Part shown: positions 17,025-25,916 of the stretch, piece after piece
Layout: every line of letters begins with the position of its first letter
Numbering within the stretch: the first letter of the stretch is position 1
Assembly: GCA_902547925.1 (NCBI GenBank)
Contig: CACCQD010000010.1
Span: 1 to 52,448, forward strand
Reading direction: 5' to 3'
Origin: an uncultured SAR116 cluster alpha proteobacterium
GTDB taxonomy: Bacteria; Pseudomonadota; Alphaproteobacteria; Puniceispirillales; Puniceispirillaceae
DNA length: 52,448 bases
Notes under the pieces: generated by a model
Told to the model about the DNA's origin: nothing
The model's input: only the letters and a program-made list of their open reading frames with translations
Databases searched by the model: none
Made by a program: the position numbers and the translations under genes

Positions 17025-18641
17025 TTAGGAAAAATATTCCAATTCCTTGGGCAAATAGGCTTTATAGTTTTGCCAATCATCATTACTTCCAGCATAAATC
17101 TTTTCCCTTACCTGAAGCGTGGAGGCCGTTACCACAGCTCTATCATTTTCATCAGGCCTGAAACACCCACTCTCCATGGGCACCCCAATATACTCTATTA
17201 GCCTGGTAATTTCTTCCTCTGTATTCGCGACTAGCTTTTCATAACTTATGCCGAAAATTCTTGTGCCTAGACGCGAGTGCCAAAACTCCATCAGAGCGAC
17301 AAAGTGTTTGTAAAACATCACTGTATCAGTGAGATCGTTAGAATAGCCAAGTTCAGCTGCGGTAAAATCATGCTTAAAATTTGACCAACAAGTGGCCGCG
17401 GGATCGCGCGACATAGAAATTATTTTTGCTTCAGGAAAAACCGCTGAAATCAAGCCCAAAAGCAAAAAGTTGTGTGGCAGCTTGTCCACAACAAAAATTG
17501 CCTTGTGAGCAAGGGCATCTATCTCCGAGAGATATTTATTCCTTACAGATTGGAGAGCTTTTGGCATTGCATGAGCACCACTTTGAACCAGCTCAGCACC
17601 CATTTCCCACAAGAAACGTAGTTCTCCTGCACCATTGATCAGTGAATGACTTGACAAGATTTGTTCAACAAGCGTTGTTCCAGAACGCGGCATGCCCACT
17701 ACAAAAATAGGGGTTCTGGCCGCTTTTTTGATTTTGATTTCTTTTGCGGCAATTTGGATAAGATCTGCATTTTCCCGGATTCTGGAAAACATATGTTTAT
17801 CTTGTTCGAAATCATATCCAGTATTTATTTTTTTGAGGGCGTTGCCAATTTTGAGATATAGGAAAGCCTCCGCATATTCTCCCAAATCACCGCAAGCTTT
17901 CGCTAGCCCAAAACATAATATCGATTTCTCCATATCATCAATCCGGCCGGAATGGATGAGTTGTTCCATCTGTTTAAATTGTGAATTTTTTGACGTGAAT
18001 AACGTTAACTTCGCCAGGGAGCGGTGAGGTTCTACCAAGTCTGGATCACTCTCAATGCAATGTTCGAAAGCTTCACGAGCCGCTTTTTTCTTGCCCTCTG
18101 AAAGAAATATTTGTCCCAAAAGATTAAGTGATTCCAGACAGTTTTGATCCACCGAAAGATTTTTTTTAAGGGTCTTTTTTGCGGAATCCAAATTTCCCAT
18201 TCCAATGTAAGCCTGAGATAGATTGAATAAGACACTAGAATTGTCTGGGTGTCTCTTTAAAACCACTTTGTAATTCTTGACTGCTTCATCCAAATTTGTT
18301 TGCTTGTGATGAGCAACTGCAAGGTTGTAGTGCGCGGCAATTTTTGCCTCACCAGCACCAATTTTCACCAATTTTTTATATGCGTGAACCGCGGCATCAT
18401 TGAAGCCGAGGGCCATATGTGCAAAACCGAGGTATTGCCACAAATCATATGATTTTGGGTGTATCTTCAACCCATCTTTTGCGATTTTAGTTGCCTCGAG
18501 GTAGTTCCCTTTAGCCAAGTTCTCCTTAATGACCGAAATCTTCGAGTCCAGGTAATTTTTAGGCCCCGCATCTTTCAAAGATAAAACGTTTGGCGCAATA
18601 GTCGTTGAATTGTACCGATGAGAAAATTGGGCAAGATTCAT
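17025..18641 (-). CDS. TPR-repeat sulfotransferase, likely flagellar or surface modification
   Basis: The protein (538 aa) has tetratricopeptide repeats over about residues 35-210 and a C-terminal PAPS-dependent sulfotransferase domain. The 5'-phosphosulfate loop PIFVVGMPRSGTTLVEQIL is near residue 311, and the 3'-phosphate motif SRDPAATCWSNFKHDF follows. Such enzymes move sulfate from PAPS to a hydroxyl on protein or glycan; the TPR part could bind a protein substrate. It is convergent with flagellin and has its own sigma-54 promoter at 18681-18695, placing it in the flagellar regulon. The ATG at 18641 is preferred to an upstream TTG. The substrate is unknown; flagellin, hook proteins or a filament glycan are candidates. 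Confidence 0.88.
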   Translation of the reverse strand: MNLAQFSHRYNSTTIAPNVLSLKDAGPKNYLDSKISVIKENLAKGNYLEATKIAKDGLKIHPKSYDLWQYLGFAHMALGFNDAAVHAYKKLVKIGAGEAKIAAHYNLAVAHHKQTNLDEAVKNYKVVLKRHPDNSSVLFNLSQAYIGMGNLDSAKKTLKKNLSVDQNCLESLNLLGQIFLSEGKKKAAREAFEHCIESDPDLVEPHRSLAKLTLFTSKNSQFKQMEQLIHSGRIDDMEKSILCFGLAKACGDLGEYAEAFLYLKIGNALKKINTGYDFEQDKHMFSRIRENADLIQIAAKEIKIKKAARTPIFVVGMPRSGTTLVEQILSSHSLINGAGELRFLWEMGAELVQSGAHAMPKALQSVRNKYLSEIDALAHKAIFVVDKLPHNFLLLGLISAVFPEAKIISMSRDPAATCWSNFKHDFTAAELGYSNDLTDTVMFYKHFVALMEFWHSRLGTRIFGISYEKLVANTEEEITRLIEYIGVPMESGCFRPDENDRAVVTASTLQVREKIYAGSNDDWQNYKAYLPKELEYFS

Positions 18642-18680
18642 GACATCATTCCAATGCAAGTTGAGAACTACATTGGGATT

Positions 18681-18695
18681 GCAACATTAGTGCCA
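18681..18695 (-). promoter_or_regulatory. Sigma-54 promoter of the TPR-sulfotransferase gene
   Basis: The minus strand reads TGGCACTAATGTTGC, an excellent match to both RpoN elements with exact spacing. Transcription would start near 18669, 28 bases before the ATG at 18641. The site lies in the 153-base gap after the TPR-methyltransferase gene. Confidence 0.8.
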
Positions 18696-18794
18696 ATAAT
18701 CCACGGTTTTTGAGCACGCCTCTTCGACACAAGCGATATTGGGATATGAGGAGATCAAGGAATAAATTTTTTGTTTTTTAGAGGCCGTTCAAAA

Positions 18795-20126
18795 TCAAAA
18801 AATCAGGCGGCACATCATTTGCTTTGAAAAAATTGAAACTGCGAGGACTTCATATTCAACTTGATGTTTTTCACAAAACTCCTCTAAGGCTCTATACTCA
18901 TCATTTTCCCAGCGCTCGTTGACCAGAAATTCATCAAATAACAAAATAGTTTTATCGTCCATAACCGGCAAAGCACATTCCAAGGCACAGATAGTTGAGG
19001 AATACAAATCTGCGTCAAAGTTAAGCACACCAGAAATCGGCCTCTCAACGCTAAAAAACTCGGGCAAGGTATCTTCAAATCGTCCAACACAAAAATTTGC
19101 GCCATCGATTTGTGGAACCTGACTAAAACTCGAGTATTCCCCTTTTGTAATGGTGCCCCAATCTTCCGGAAGTCCATCAAAAGTATCAAATCCATAACTC
19201 TTGGAAAAATGTGGCGCCAAATAACGAAAAGAACCACCCATCCATACGCCAAACTCGTAAAAAGCTCGGTCAGTTTGAGCCATGGAAATTGCATAATCAA
19301 ACATTGCCCACCTGTTGAATTTAATCACTGGGTTATTGGGCAATTGAAAAATCCACTTAAATGAACGAACAATCGGGTCGTTTTTGAATTCAGACTGGCA
19401 TATTGTTCGAAAAAACTGTGTGTCACCTGTCAAGGCTTTCAAACCTGCAAGTGTGGTAATTGCCGGTCGATAATCTCTATTTTTTTCAATGGATAGAAGC
19501 AGTAAATCCATCGCTTGATCGATATTATCTGACACTCCGGTTAAGTTCCAAAAAGCCTCGTGAGAGGATGGCTTAAGGTTAAGGCAATGAAGAAAATTTC
19601 GTCTTGCGCTTGGTAAATCCGCGCGATCGTTATAAATATTACCAAGATTATTGAACGCTTCGGCGAAGTTAGGATCAAATTTTAAAGCAATACCCAATTG
19701 ATCGATAGCTTTTGATGTAAAACCAAGTTTTCTCAGAGATATTGCTAAATTATTATGTAATCGAGCAAATAATATGTCACTAGATTTCAAACTATGCTTA
19801 GCCTTTAAAAGGCTAATAGTCTTGCCATAATAATAGGTTGCAGCTAGGTGATTCCCAATATTGCCGTGCGCCTCCGCCATTAGATTGTGTAAAAGCGCAG
19901 AGTCTGGGTAATGTTGCAGATAATCCCACGCAATTACGGTGATCAACATTGCACAATCTGCCTCAAATAAATCGGTGAGGATATCCGCCGTGTGTTTATC
20001 GATTTCGTCACACTCGGCAAGAGTCTCACTACAATAAATTTGGCTGCCTAATTGATGCCAAGAACATTGATCAAGAACATTTGAGCATGTGCTATCTAAA
20101 TTTAAACTTGTTGAAGCTAAGTGCAT
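18795..20126 (-). CDS. TPR-repeat TylF-like methyltransferase
   Basis: The N-terminal ~200 residues contain TPR helices (HNNLAISLRKLGFTSKAIDQ; AFNNLGNIYNDRADLPSARR). The C-terminal part resembles the TylF/macrocin O-methyltransferase family, with FGVWMGGSFRYLAP as the SAM-binding loop, then FDTFDGLPEDWG and FDADLYSSTICALE, whose acidic residues bind metal in the family. The ATG at 20126 follows a GGAGAG ribosome site; the longer frame starts with a TTG at 20297 and its first 57 residues look non-coding. It follows flgL on the same strand with a 175-base gap. I infer methylation of a sugar or protein hydroxyl in surface or flagellar glycan. Confidence 0.8.
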   Translation of the reverse strand: MHLASTSLNLDSTCSNVLDQCSWHQLGSQIYCSETLAECDEIDKHTADILTDLFEADCAMLITVIAWDYLQHYPDSALLHNLMAEAHGNIGNHLAATYYYGKTISLLKAKHSLKSSDILFARLHNNLAISLRKLGFTSKAIDQLGIALKFDPNFAEAFNNLGNIYNDRADLPSARRNFLHCLNLKPSSHEAFWNLTGVSDNIDQAMDLLLLSIEKNRDYRPAITTLAGLKALTGDTQFFRTICQSEFKNDPIVRSFKWIFQLPNNPVIKFNRWAMFDYAISMAQTDRAFYEFGVWMGGSFRYLAPHFSKSYGFDTFDGLPEDWGTITKGEYSSFSQVPQIDGANFCVGRFEDTLPEFFSVERPISGVLNFDADLYSSTICALECALPVMDDKTILLFDEFLVNERWENDEYRALEEFCEKHQVEYEVLAVSIFSKQMMCRLIF

Positions 20127-20300
20127 CAGGTCTCTCCACAGAGACCTTAACGGCGGAGGAAAGAAATTGTTTACGCTCTTATAACGATAACAACTTGAGG
20201 CTAGGTGTCTCTTGTGTCCGGATTTAATCAGGACCGTAAAATTAAATTTTTCAGACCAAAAAAGTGATTTAGGGAACCTATTTAAACCAGCTATCAAGAT

Positions 20301-21581
20301 CTATCTTAGGTAATCAAACAGTGTCTGCCTTCCAATTTTAACAAAGGCCTGCTGTGCTGCGTCACGGTTCACCAATTGCGACTGCAACTCAGTTACCAAT
20401 TGAGATAAGTCAGCATCTTCCATCCCAGAAATACGCTCATCCATCAGGATAAGGCGCTTCTCGATAATCCTCGCCTGAACCTCACCTTTATTAATTTGAG
20501 CGCCAACTGAGGTGCGTTGAACACTGAAGTGTTCAAGGCAGTCTTTCATTTTTGCCAAAACGTCAGAACCGTTGGTATGGGCAGTTGCTACACCGGAGGA
20601 GAGGTCGGTCATTTTGCCATCGTCTAGGCTTGCCTCCAATGATATTGCCGTCGAGCCCACAGTTCCGGTCTCTGTAGCTTCAAAGGTAAAACGACTCCCA
20701 TCATCACGGGAGAAAGAAATCACACCATCAACCAAGTTAGCAGAATAACCATGTTTGTCTGCTAAATTGTCAAATGCTGTTTTTATGGATGTTATAATTT
20801 CCCCTTTGTCGCCACTTGCCAGCGCAGCTGCCGTAAATGACAACTCATCTTCAGCCCCAGGCAAACTTCCAACAAGGTCGACTTGAATTGTCTCACCACC
20901 TTCGGCAGCATTTCCACTAACTTTAAATTGAACGTCAATGGTCGACTTGTTGATGGTGTCTGTCATCAGCCGCTTTTCCAGTGTTTCTAAAACTGAAAAC
21001 ACACTAGTGGCCTCGCCACCAGCTTTTGCCCTCAAGAAAACTTCAGCGCCATCTATGCCAGTGTTCATTTTCATTGACTCGGAAACCTGCAAAGCATGGA
21101 CACCCCTGTCACCCAGATAGCTTATTTTCTTATCTGCTCCTTCAACAAACGGTGTTTGGTGAACCTTGTAACCACTAAAGAGGTAATTACCTCCCTCATC
21201 CTTTGAATTGGCAACCCCAAGCAAGGCTTCTTTAAGCTGGCTGATCTCTGCGGCAATTGCCTTTCGATCGGCGGCATTGTAGGTATCGTTACTTGCCTGG
21301 ACCGTAAGCTCATGAGCCCTTATGATTATATTTGTTGCATCTTTGAGCATCACATCCATAATCGTTAGACGCTGATCGGCTCTCTGAATGTTTACTTGAT
21401 ACCTATCCAAAATCGTCTTTTGATCTTTTGCATAGGAAATATTTGCCGCAGCAACTGGGTCATCAGAGGCACGAATTACATTCTTGCCAGTCGCAATTTT
21501 AGCCTGCGTCTGCTGAATTTCACCGGTAATTTTACCAAACCTATCAATGGCTTGATCATTAAATAGTTTTGTGCTGATCAT
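20301..21581 (-). CDS. flgL: FlgL, hook-filament junction protein (HAP3) with inserted domain
   Basis: FlgL joins the hook-FlgK complex to the filament. The 426-aa product has the flagellin-like N-terminus (MISTKLFNDQAIDRFGKITG; ATGKNVIRASDDPVAAANIS) and C-terminus (DADLSQLVTELQSQLVNRDA; AFVKIGRQTLFDYL). It is longer than the usual ~300-320 aa because of a domain at about residues 217-341 closely similar to one in FlgK. The GAGGAAGG ribosome site and 30-base gap indicate co-transcription after flgK. It is the last gene of the flgB-flgL series. Confidence 0.95.
   Translation of the reverse strand: MISTKLFNDQAIDRFGKITGEIQQTQAKIATGKNVIRASDDPVAAANISYAKDQKTILDRYQVNIQRADQRLTIMDVMLKDATNIIIRAHELTVQASNDTYNAADRKAIAAEISQLKEALLGVANSKDEGGNYLFSGYKVHQTPFVEGADKKISYLGDRGVHALQVSESMKMNTGIDGAEVFLRAKAGGEATSVFSVLETLEKRLMTDTINKSTIDVQFKVSGNAAEGGETIQVDLVGSLPGAEDELSFTAAALASGDKGEIITSIKTAFDNLADKHGYSANLVDGVISFSRDDGSRFTFEATETGTVGSTAISLEASLDDGKMTDLSSGVATAHTNGSDVLAKMKDCLEHFSVQRTSVGAQINKGEVQARIIEKRLILMDERISGMEDADLSQLVTELQSQLVNRDAAQQAFVKIGRQTLFDYLR
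20559..20933 (-). repeat. Copy 2 of the FlgK/FlgL shared domain (in flgL)
   Basis: FlgL residues about 217-341 align end to end with FlgK residues about 953-1080: GGETIQVDLVGSLPG against GNETIQVDLVGTVAG, ITSIKTAFDNLADKHGYSA against LTAIKTAFNALSDKKGYSA, and TVGSTAISLEASL against SVGSTAITLQATL. The DNA is also visibly similar, which suggests fairly recent copying between the two genes. Confidence 0.85.
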
Positions 21582-21611
21582 AACAATCTGCCTTCCTCAA
21601 CATTTTAGCCA

Positions 21612-24600
21612 CTAAAGACCTAACAAAGTTTCAAACAACTCACGTGCAGTTGTCAAAATTCTTGCTGACGCCTGATAGGCTTGCTGCTGCTCTATTAAAT
21701 TTGCGGCTTCATTATCTAGGTTCACCCCTGAAAAACTTGCCTCTGCCTCAAGGCTAGCATCTTTTAATGCGACAGATGCCTCAGCCGACAGTTCACTCGT
21801 TCTGACCATAGCACCAAGCCGTGAGACAGTCGTATTGAAGATTTTTTGAAATCCACCCCGTCCATCATTTCGGCTCTCGCCTGTTTGCAAGCCAGCGAGC
21901 TCAAACATTGCCCTGCCGTCACCCACGCCCTCATCATTATTCTCAACATGGAAAAGGTCATCAGTATCTAAGGCACCAATAAGATTCACCTTCAACCCAA
22001 TTGCTTCGGCCATAGCATTTTTATCTAGCGTTCGGGTTGCTAAAGAAGTGTTCGTAAGACTGTCTATAAACTCAACTTTATTATTTGCCGCATCAATTAC
22101 CTTTACCGTAACGTCTCTCTGCAGAGAGACGCTCTCCTGTGGCACAGTGTCAAACTGCGCAGACAGTTTTCTGGCGCCTGCATTGCCAACTATTATGATC
22201 AGTTCCTCATCTGGAAGATCGCTCAGCGTAAGTCGCTGACCAGCCGCACTCTTGGCTGTTCCTGTTATGCTTGGCGCAGAGGCACTACCGATCACATTGG
22301 CTTCAATCGTAGAGCCTTTTCGAACTAGATGAAAATCCTTGGCCGTGTAGGAACTGCCAATAGTCGTCGCTGACGTGGCAACTCCAGAAACCAAATCAGC
22401 GGTGCCTGCAGGCCACAGAGTAGCCTGAAGTGTTATTGCAGTGGAGCCAACACTGCCACCTTCAGTTGACTCAAAACTGAAATTACCGCCATCTGGCCTG
22501 CTGAACCACAATGTGCCATTTTCGCCGATGTGGGCAGAATATCCTTTTTTATCAGACAACGCATTAAACGCTGTCTTGATAGCAGTTAGGATTTCATTGT
22601 CGTCATTTGAAGTCAGCGCAGCAGTTGAAAATGTAAGATCATCGCCTACGCCAGCAACAGTGCCAACCAAATCCACTTGGATCGTCTCATTACCCTCGGC
22701 AGCCGTGCCCCCTGCTTTGAAGTCAACTCCGAGCCAAGCCTGATTGGAGTAAAAGTTTGTTGGCACATCATCATTTTGCATAATGCCAAAGCGCTGCGCT
22801 GCGCTTTTATTGTCAGTGATGATCGTGTCATCAATGACCGTGATGGCGGCCTTACTCACAGTGCCACCATTAGATGCAATTTGTAATTTGAAATTCTTAT
22901 CGTAATAGGCGTTTAATCTTCCCGGTTCACCGCCGCCGACAATGACTTCGCCCTCTGCCATGGTAATGCTGTATTGCTGCCCCTCAAATGAGACATAAAC
23001 AACATCACCATCCCTCGGCTTTGTTTCTAATTTGCCGGAGACAAGATTGCCTGTGGAGGTATAGGCCAAGTCTACCGCATTGTCCGGCCCACCGCTAACT
23101 GTAATTGTGCTGCCATCTCCTTTAAACGTGTATGTTGCTCCATTGTGGTTAACAACTTTAGTACCGCCACTGTGTATTGCGCCCTCAGTGAGATTAACTT
23201 CACTGAGAGTAAACGAATATGCCGTCTTGAGGCTAACAAGTCCTTCAATATATACACTTGGCGCATTTTTTCTAAGCTCACTTGCCATCGCTATGGCGAC
23301 GTCAGCGCTTGATGTGCCAGCGATATCGTCCTTGTCGATGGTAGCCGACAATCCACCAAAATTAGCACTATAGGACGTTGTCCGAGCAGAGGCTGTCTTG
23401 CCGTCTACAGATGCCTCATTGGTGTCGATGCCCTCCAGCGACTCAAAGGATATTGATGATTTAGTTGCAGTAGAGGCTGTGTCTATGAGAACCTCGGTGC
23501 TTGTCGCTGCTCTATCGACTGCAACGCCCAGGTAGCCGCTTTCTGCCGACAGATTGAGATAATCACCCCTGTACAAAGCGCCCGCATGAAAAGCTGCGCT
23601 TCCATCCATTTGTGACTGCCAATTTGCTATCTGAGCCGCATCAGGAATACTTCCGGCTATATGCCGCCCCTCGCGGGTGAAGACCTGAATATTAGAGGCA
23701 GAGTCAATCCGACCCGTTAAAACACCAGAGACTGTTCTGCCAGTGGTTAATTCAATGCCACATGCGGCAAAAGCATCCTCGGAAAGACTGATTGTCAGAT
23801 TTCCGTTCTGTCCTGACGCAAACCCACCCAGTTGAGACAGAGTGACTGAGGATGCATCACTCACTCGTGTTCCTGTGAGGCTGCCAACATTTAAAAGATC
23901 AGCAATCTGATCCATATTACGCCACCCTCGACTGTCCTGATTGTAGTTTGATTGGTCTAATGTGAACCGAATTTCATCAGTGACATCATTCCCACCAGCA
24001 TCTTTTGTTGTGACCTTCAGTGATAAGTGGCTGGCACTCAACAGGTCTGCCTCACCCAGACCAAATTTGACATTTGATTGTTGGACAAGAGAAAAGAGAT
24101 CTATGGATGTTACGTCAGCCGGAATAACCGAAACTGGACCACCGGTAAGAAATTGAGTTGCAGAGACAATGAGACCGTCGTTGGAAAAAATGTCCTCAAC
24201 TTTTGGCAACCCTGAAGAGTTATATATCTCTGATTTAACCGCTTCAATTTGCGCGTCGCTGCTATTTGTAGCGCTCGCAGAGACCAGAAGAGGAGATGCA
24301 GCAGCAAAGTCTTGTGGTCGTTTTAAAGAGACGGCAACACCCGACGCGCTCCCTCGGACTGGATCAATTATAAATTGATCAAAATCCTCAGCAGAACCTG
24401 TAAAATTTATCGTGAAACCAGCAAAATCAATTTGACGACGACCACTAGCAACGATGTCGCCAGCCTCATTCTTTCCCCTCCACAAATCCGCCGTTTTATC
24501 AAAAGAGATAGTCACTTTCTCGGCAGACAAGAGGCTATAATCGTGGATCTTGATGTCTGCTTTGACATCTCCAACGTTTGTTGGATTAGGTTGCACATTT

Positions 24601-25589
24601 AAATCAATGTCCTGAAAAATATTTTTGCCAGGAAGCCCATCCATGTCGAGACCTTGACGATGCACAACGTTGAGATCTTGCACTAGTTTGAATGCGAGTT
24701 GGTCAATCTCATTCATTACACTGGCAACAGTAGCATAGGCGTCCGCCAAGCCGGCCAAAGTACCCGTTTTAACCTGTGATGTGTAATTATTTGCAACCCC
24801 GGGAGAGATCACAAAAGCAATCAAGTCATCCTTTGGCTCTATTCCTATTGGGGTGGTGACATTTGCTTCCACCAACGTGGGTCCTCTGCCAGAGTCACCA
24901 ATGGTCAGCCCAGCCGCACCACTCTTGCCAAGATCAACACTCATGCCCACTGACTCGGACATTTGATCGACGAGCGCATCCCTTCGGTCCAGAATTGCAT
25001 TATTAACCTTATTTTTGCCAGCTGCAGCGATTTGTTGATTGAGTTCACCCAACTCAACCGCCAGCATGTTTATCGTGTCAACTTCCTGGTTGGCTTGAGT
25101 AACTAAACCTTGTTTTAGTTGGTCGACAACCGTGGACAGATCGTTAAAACTATCTGCCAACAGCTTTGCCTGTTCCAGCGCCACCACTCTTGGGGCTACA
25201 TCTGATGGAGAAGTGACCACCTCCTGTAAACTGGAAAAAAACTGCCCAATCGAGTTCCCAAGATTGGAGTCCCCTGGCAATATCGAATCTTCAAGCTGTC
25301 TAAGGCTTGCATACAACGCAGATTTTGCCTCCGCAGAGGCAGTCGCACTGCGGGCCTTATTTAAAAGAAATTCATCAAAAGATCTACGAATGCTGGTGAT
25401 CCGCACACCAATGCCGGTTTGATTTTGAATGCCAGTAACGCTTCCAGTTCCAGCAGAAATTTCTTGCAGGCCCGCCTCACGACGCTTGTACCCATCAGTA
25501 TTGATGTTGGCAATGTTTTGACCGGTGACAGCAAGTGACTGCCGGTAGGCATTTAGACCAGTCTTACCAATGTCAAAGAGATTAGACAT
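21612..25589 (-). CDS. flgK: FlgK, hook-filament junction protein (HAP1), very large
   Basis: FlgK forms the first junction zone on the hook. The N-terminus (MSNLFDIGKTGLNAYRQSLA; VTGQNIANINTDGYKRREAG) and C-terminus (FSGVNLDNEAANLIEQQQAY; SARILTTARELFETLLGL) are typical. At 1325 aa it is two to three times the usual 450-650 aa; the extra length is surface-exposed type sequence rich in Ser, Thr, Asp and Gly, including the domain shared with FlgL near residues 953-1080. It follows flgJ with a four-base gap and precedes flgL by 30 bases. No frameshift or stop interrupts it. Confidence 0.95.
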   Translation of the reverse strand: MSNLFDIGKTGLNAYRQSLAVTGQNIANINTDGYKRREAGLQEISAGTGSVTGIQNQTGIGVRITSIRRSFDEFLLNKARSATASAEAKSALYASLRQLEDSILPGDSNLGNSIGQFFSSLQEVVTSPSDVAPRVVALEQAKLLADSFNDLSTVVDQLKQGLVTQANQEVDTINMLAVELGELNQQIAAAGKNKVNNAILDRRDALVDQMSESVGMSVDLGKSGAAGLTIGDSGRGPTLVEANVTTPIGIEPKDDLIAFVISPGVANNYTSQVKTGTLAGLADAYATVASVMNEIDQLAFKLVQDLNVVHRQGLDMDGLPGKNIFQDIDLNVQPNPTNVGDVKADIKIHDYSLLSAEKVTISFDKTADLWRGKNEAGDIVASGRRQIDFAGFTINFTGSAEDFDQFIIDPVRGSASGVAVSLKRPQDFAAASPLLVSASATNSSDAQIEAVKSEIYNSSGLPKVEDIFSNDGLIVSATQFLTGGPVSVIPADVTSIDLFSLVQQSNVKFGLGEADLLSASHLSLKVTTKDAGGNDVTDEIRFTLDQSNYNQDSRGWRNMDQIADLLNVGSLTGTRVSDASSVTLSQLGGFASGQNGNLTISLSEDAFAACGIELTTGRTVSGVLTGRIDSASNIQVFTREGRHIAGSIPDAAQIANWQSQMDGSAAFHAGALYRGDYLNLSAESGYLGVAVDRAATSTEVLIDTASTATKSSISFESLEGIDTNEASVDGKTASARTTSYSANFGGLSATIDKDDIAGTSSADVAIAMASELRKNAPSVYIEGLVSLKTAYSFTLSEVNLTEGAIHSGGTKVVNHNGATYTFKGDGSTITVSGGPDNAVDLAYTSTGNLVSGKLETKPRDGDVVYVSFEGQQYSITMAEGEVIVGGGEPGRLNAYYDKNFKLQIASNGGTVSKAAITVIDDTIITDNKSAAQRFGIMQNDDVPTNFYSNQAWLGVDFKAGGTAAEGNETIQVDLVGTVAGVGDDLTFSTAALTSNDDNEILTAIKTAFNALSDKKGYSAHIGENGTLWFSRPDGGNFSFESTEGGSVGSTAITLQATLWPAGTADLVSGVATSATTIGSSYTAKDFHLVRKGSTIEANVIGSASAPSITGTAKSAAGQRLTLSDLPDEELIIIVGNAGARKLSAQFDTVPQESVSLQRDVTVKVIDAANNKVEFIDSLTNTSLATRTLDKNAMAEAIGLKVNLIGALDTDDLFHVENNDEGVGDGRAMFELAGLQTGESRNDGRGGFQKIFNTTVSRLGAMVRTSELSAEASVALKDASLEAEASFSGVNLDNEAANLIEQQQAYQASARILTTARELFETLLGL
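22350..22730 (-). repeat. Copy 1 of the FlgK/FlgL shared domain (in flgK)
   Basis: This coding segment specifies the FlgK counterpart of the inserted FlgL domain; see the copy at 20559-20933. It holds the same order of features: ETIQVDLVG, a helix ending in KKGYSAHI, WFSRPDGGNFSFEST, SVGSTAITLQAT and LVSGVAT. Confidence 0.85.
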
Positions 25590-25593
25590 GAGA

Positions 25594-25902
25594 TTATTTC
25601 ACCTGTCCGCCAAGTTGGCGTACAAGCGCATCCGCAATGCCAAGATTGATCTTGTCTGACAAATTGTCAGCATATTCGCGGTCCAGCATTTCCTCATAGG
25701 TTGTCTTGGCAGAGCTGCCAAACAGATCTTCGGCAAGTTTTGTCTTTCGCGACTGCTTCATAAATTCATTAAGAAAAATAGCCTCAAATTTTTCAGCTGC
25801 GGCACGCAATTCATCATTTTCAGACGGCTTTTCAAATTGTTGCCTGTCTGCTGTCATCAACATCGCCTGCATATCAGGTGGTACAATACTCACTTCGACC
25901 AT
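25594..25902 (-). CDS. flgJ: FlgJ-like rod-binding protein without peptidoglycan hydrolase domain
   Basis: At 102 aa this corresponds only to the N-terminal rod-capping domain of FlgJ (AAEKFEAIFLNEFMKQSRKT; YEEMLDREYADNLSDKINLG). The C-terminal glucosaminidase domain of gammaproteobacterial FlgJ is absent, as is usual in alphaproteobacteria, where a separate enzyme opens the wall. It lies between flgI and flgK, with 14- and four-base gaps, so all are co-transcribed. Confidence 0.9.
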   Translation of the reverse strand: MVEVSIVPPDMQAMLMTADRQQFEKPSENDELRAAAEKFEAIFLNEFMKQSRKTKLAEDLFGSSAKTTYEEMLDREYADNLSDKINLGIADALVRQLGGQVK

Positions 25903-25916
25903 GATCTAAACTCCAC

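Noticed and set aside
20127-20297. N-terminal extension of the TPR-methyltransferase from a TTG
   Set aside because: The sequence does not resemble TPR and the ATG at 20126 has a better ribosome site.
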